The notes beneath the pieces are model-generated. The model ran no database searches, was not told the DNA's origin, and worked only from the letters and a program-made list of their open reading frames with translations. The position numbers and the translations under genes were made by a program. A DNA stretch of 8,370 nt from an uncultured Mycoplasma sp. GTDB taxonomy: Bacteria; Bacillota_I; Bacilli_A; RF39; UBA660. The DNA is taken from NCBI GenBank assembly GCA_947565485.1, contig CANOGG010000044.1, positions 1 to 8,370 of the forward strand. The letters run 5' to 3'. This document shows positions 7,558-8,370 of the stretch, piece by piece. Numbering within the stretch: the stretch's first letter is position 1; each line of letters starts with the position of its first letter.

Positions 7558-8001
7558 ATGAAGTTAGAGTCATTACCGAAGTCTAATGAGACAAAGGCTC
7601 GTAAGAGAGTTGGTAGAGGACCAGGTTCTGGAATGGGTAAAACTTCTACTCGTGGACAAAAGGGCCAAAAATCAAGAAGTGGTGTTAGTATAAGTGCATG
7701 GTTCCAAGGTGGACAAACTCCAATATATCGTCGAGTACCAAAACGGGGATTTAATAATAAACGTTTTGAGACAAAGTTTGCAACGATTAATTTAAGTGAT
7801 TTAGATAAGTATTTTAATGAGGGTGATATTGTATCGCCAGAAGTATTGAAAGAAAGAGGAATCATTAAGAAACAACTTAGTGGAGTTAAAGTGTTAGCAA
7901 ACGGGGAATTAACAAAGAAGTTAACTGTTAAGGCTAATCGTTTCTCTTCAACAGCAGTGACAAAAATTGAGAATGTTGGCGGTAAAGTAGAGGTGATTTA
8001 G
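7558..8001 (+). CDS. rplO: 50S ribosomal protein L15
   Basis: L15 is a late assembly protein of the large subunit with a long extended N-terminal arm buried in 23S rRNA and a globular C-terminal domain. From ATG 7558 the product has 147 residues, the usual length, and begins MKLESLPKSNETKARKRVGR. The glycine-rich arm GPGSGMGKTSTRGQKGQKSR (residues 21-40) and FQGGQTPIYRRVPKRGF (49-65) are diagnostic. The C-terminal half includes LANGELTKKLTVKANRFS (113-130). The frame is open upstream to ATG 7531, but that lies inside rpsE and gives non-family residues. rplO begins one base after rpsE and its TAG stop directly touches the secY ATG. Confidence 0.98.
   Translation: MKLESLPKSNETKARKRVGRGPGSGMGKTSTRGQKGQKSRSGVSISAWFQGGQTPIYRRVPKRGFNNKRFETKFATINLSDLDKYFNEGDIVSPEVLKERGIIKKQLSGVKVLANGELTKKLTVKANRFSSTAVTKIENVGGKVEVI
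7990..7997 (+). promoter_or_regulatory. Shine-Dalgarno site for secY
   Basis: GAGGTGAT lies in the last codons of rplO and matches eight bases of the extended consensus AGAAAGGAGGTGATC. The ATG at 8002 is eight bases after GAGG and immediately follows the rplO stop, fixing the start of secY. Confidence 0.8.
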
Positions 8002-8370
8002 ATGCTAAGCAAAATCACCAAAATATTTAGTAAACAAAATAAAGACCTCAGAAAAAGAATATATTTTACATTATTCTGTTTAGGGTTCTTTGCGCTTGGA
8101 ATTAATATAACTATTCCTTGGGCTAATAGTGTTTATGCGGAACTTGGGTTTCTAGAAATATTTAACTTGATGAGTGGAGGAGGTCTTAGGACTTTCTCAA
8201 TATTCGGGTTAGGTGTTAGTCCATATATTACAGCAAGTATTATAACTCAGATACTCCAAATGGATATTATTCCCTATTTTAGTGAATTAAAAGACCAAGG
8301 GTATGTGGGGAGACAAAAAATAAATAAGATAACAAGATATTTAGGTATTATTATTGCTTTTATTCAAGCT
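8002..8370 (+). CDS. secY: Preprotein translocase channel subunit SecY, N-terminal part (3' end outside window)
   Basis: SecY is the membrane pore of the Sec translocase, which with SecE moves unfolded proteins across, or inserts them into, the cytoplasmic membrane. The frame is open from ATG 8002 to the window edge (123 residues of a protein usually about 430 long). A basic amphipathic start ending DLRKRI (residues 15-20) leads into TM1 (about 21-39). Residues 50-61 (FLEIFNLMSGGG) correspond to the plug region. FSIFGLGVSPYITASIITQI (66-85) with LQMDIIP is the highly conserved TM2b segment. VGRQKINKITRYLGIIIAFI (102-121) enters TM3. TM1 lacks the usual FRIG and PVPG landmarks, having FFALGINITIPWAN instead, so this end is divergent. 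It abuts rplO with no gap. Confidence 0.97.
   Translation, partial: MLSKITKIFSKQNKDLRKRIYFTLFCLGFFALGINITIPWANSVYAELGFLEIFNLMSGGGLRTFSIFGLGVSPYITASIITQILQMDIIPYFSELKDQGYVGRQKINKITRYLGIIIAFIQA

Larger units (their letters stand above)
1..8370 (+). other. S10-spc ribosomal protein operon (internal part)
   Basis: Twenty consecutive plus-strand genes follow the conserved bacterial order L3-L4-L23-L2-S19-L22-S3-L16-L29-S17-L14-L24-L5-S14-S8-L6-L18-S5-L15-SecY. Gaps run from 0 to 20 bases and five junctions overlap, so one polycistronic message is the simplest reading. No terminator hairpin with a T-run or promoter pair was found between genes. From the conserved order, rpsJ and the operon leader should lie upstream, and adk, map or infA genes downstream of secY, but none of these is in view. 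The L30 gene is missing from its usual slot. Confidence 0.95.

Noticed and set aside
7031..7573. Open frame of 180 codons on the minus strand covering rpsE.
   Set aside because: It is antisense to a full-length S5 gene. The translation is low-complexity Ala/Thr/Ser/Leu-rich, as expected from the complement of S5, and no matching family is evident.
7551..7865. Open frame of 104 codons on the minus strand opposite rplO.
   Set aside because: It is antisense to a clear L15 gene with no independent support.
1..8370. Mycoplasma-type genetic code with TGA read as Trp.
   Set aside because: No in-frame TGA occurs in any gene here and all 15 Trp codons are TGG, so nothing in the window supports reassignment.
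1..8370. A hidden novel system such as a defence, mobile or biosynthetic locus.
   Set aside because: Every base outside 0-20-base gaps belongs to a recognised ribosomal protein gene or secY, in the conserved order; there is no room for another system.

Overview
This window is one uninterrupted, plus-strand ribosomal-protein gene cluster, the joined S10 and spc operons of a bacterium. In order it holds rplC (L3, 3' part only), rplD, rplW, rplB, rpsS, rplV, rpsC, rplP, rpmC, rpsQ, rplN, rplX, rplE, rpsN (zinc-type S14), rpsH, rplF, rplR, rpsE, rplO and the 5' part of secY. That is 18 complete genes and two cut by the window edges. I see no RNA genes, mobile elements, CRISPR arrays, terminators or convincing internal promoters.

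The organism is most likely a low-GC Gram-positive (Bacillota), possibly a reduced Bacilli or Mollicutes relative. The sequence is AT-rich, arginine is mostly AGA or CGT, and starts are ATG behind strong AGGAGG-type Shine-Dalgarno sites. S14 is the short four-cysteine zinc form. The gene for L30 (rpmD), usually between rpsE and rplO, is absent. Trp is TGG in all 15 cases, so the Mollicutes TGA=Trp code is not visible here, and CGG arginine codons are used. Placement below phylum is inference.

Layout: bases 1-3432 carry the S10-operon part (L3, L4, L23, L2, S19, L22, S3). Bases 3410-4290 hold an overlapping chain in which L16 starts inside S3, L29 inside L16 and S17 inside L29. Bases 4301-8001 carry the spc part (L14, L24, L5, S14, S8, L6, L18, S5, L15). 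The secY gene abuts the rplO stop codon with no gap. No gap exceeds 20 bases, so the whole set reads as one co-transcribed, translationally coupled unit.

The products are core parts of both ribosomal subunits, plus the membrane channel through which ribosomes export proteins. I do not see a previously undescribed system. The points worth a second look are modest: no TGA stop among 19 genes with an excess of TAG, stop codons fused into the next gene's Shine-Dalgarno site, loss of rpmD, a shortened L24 with a lysine-rich replacement tail, an acidic tail on L3, and a SecY N-terminus lacking usual TM1 landmarks.
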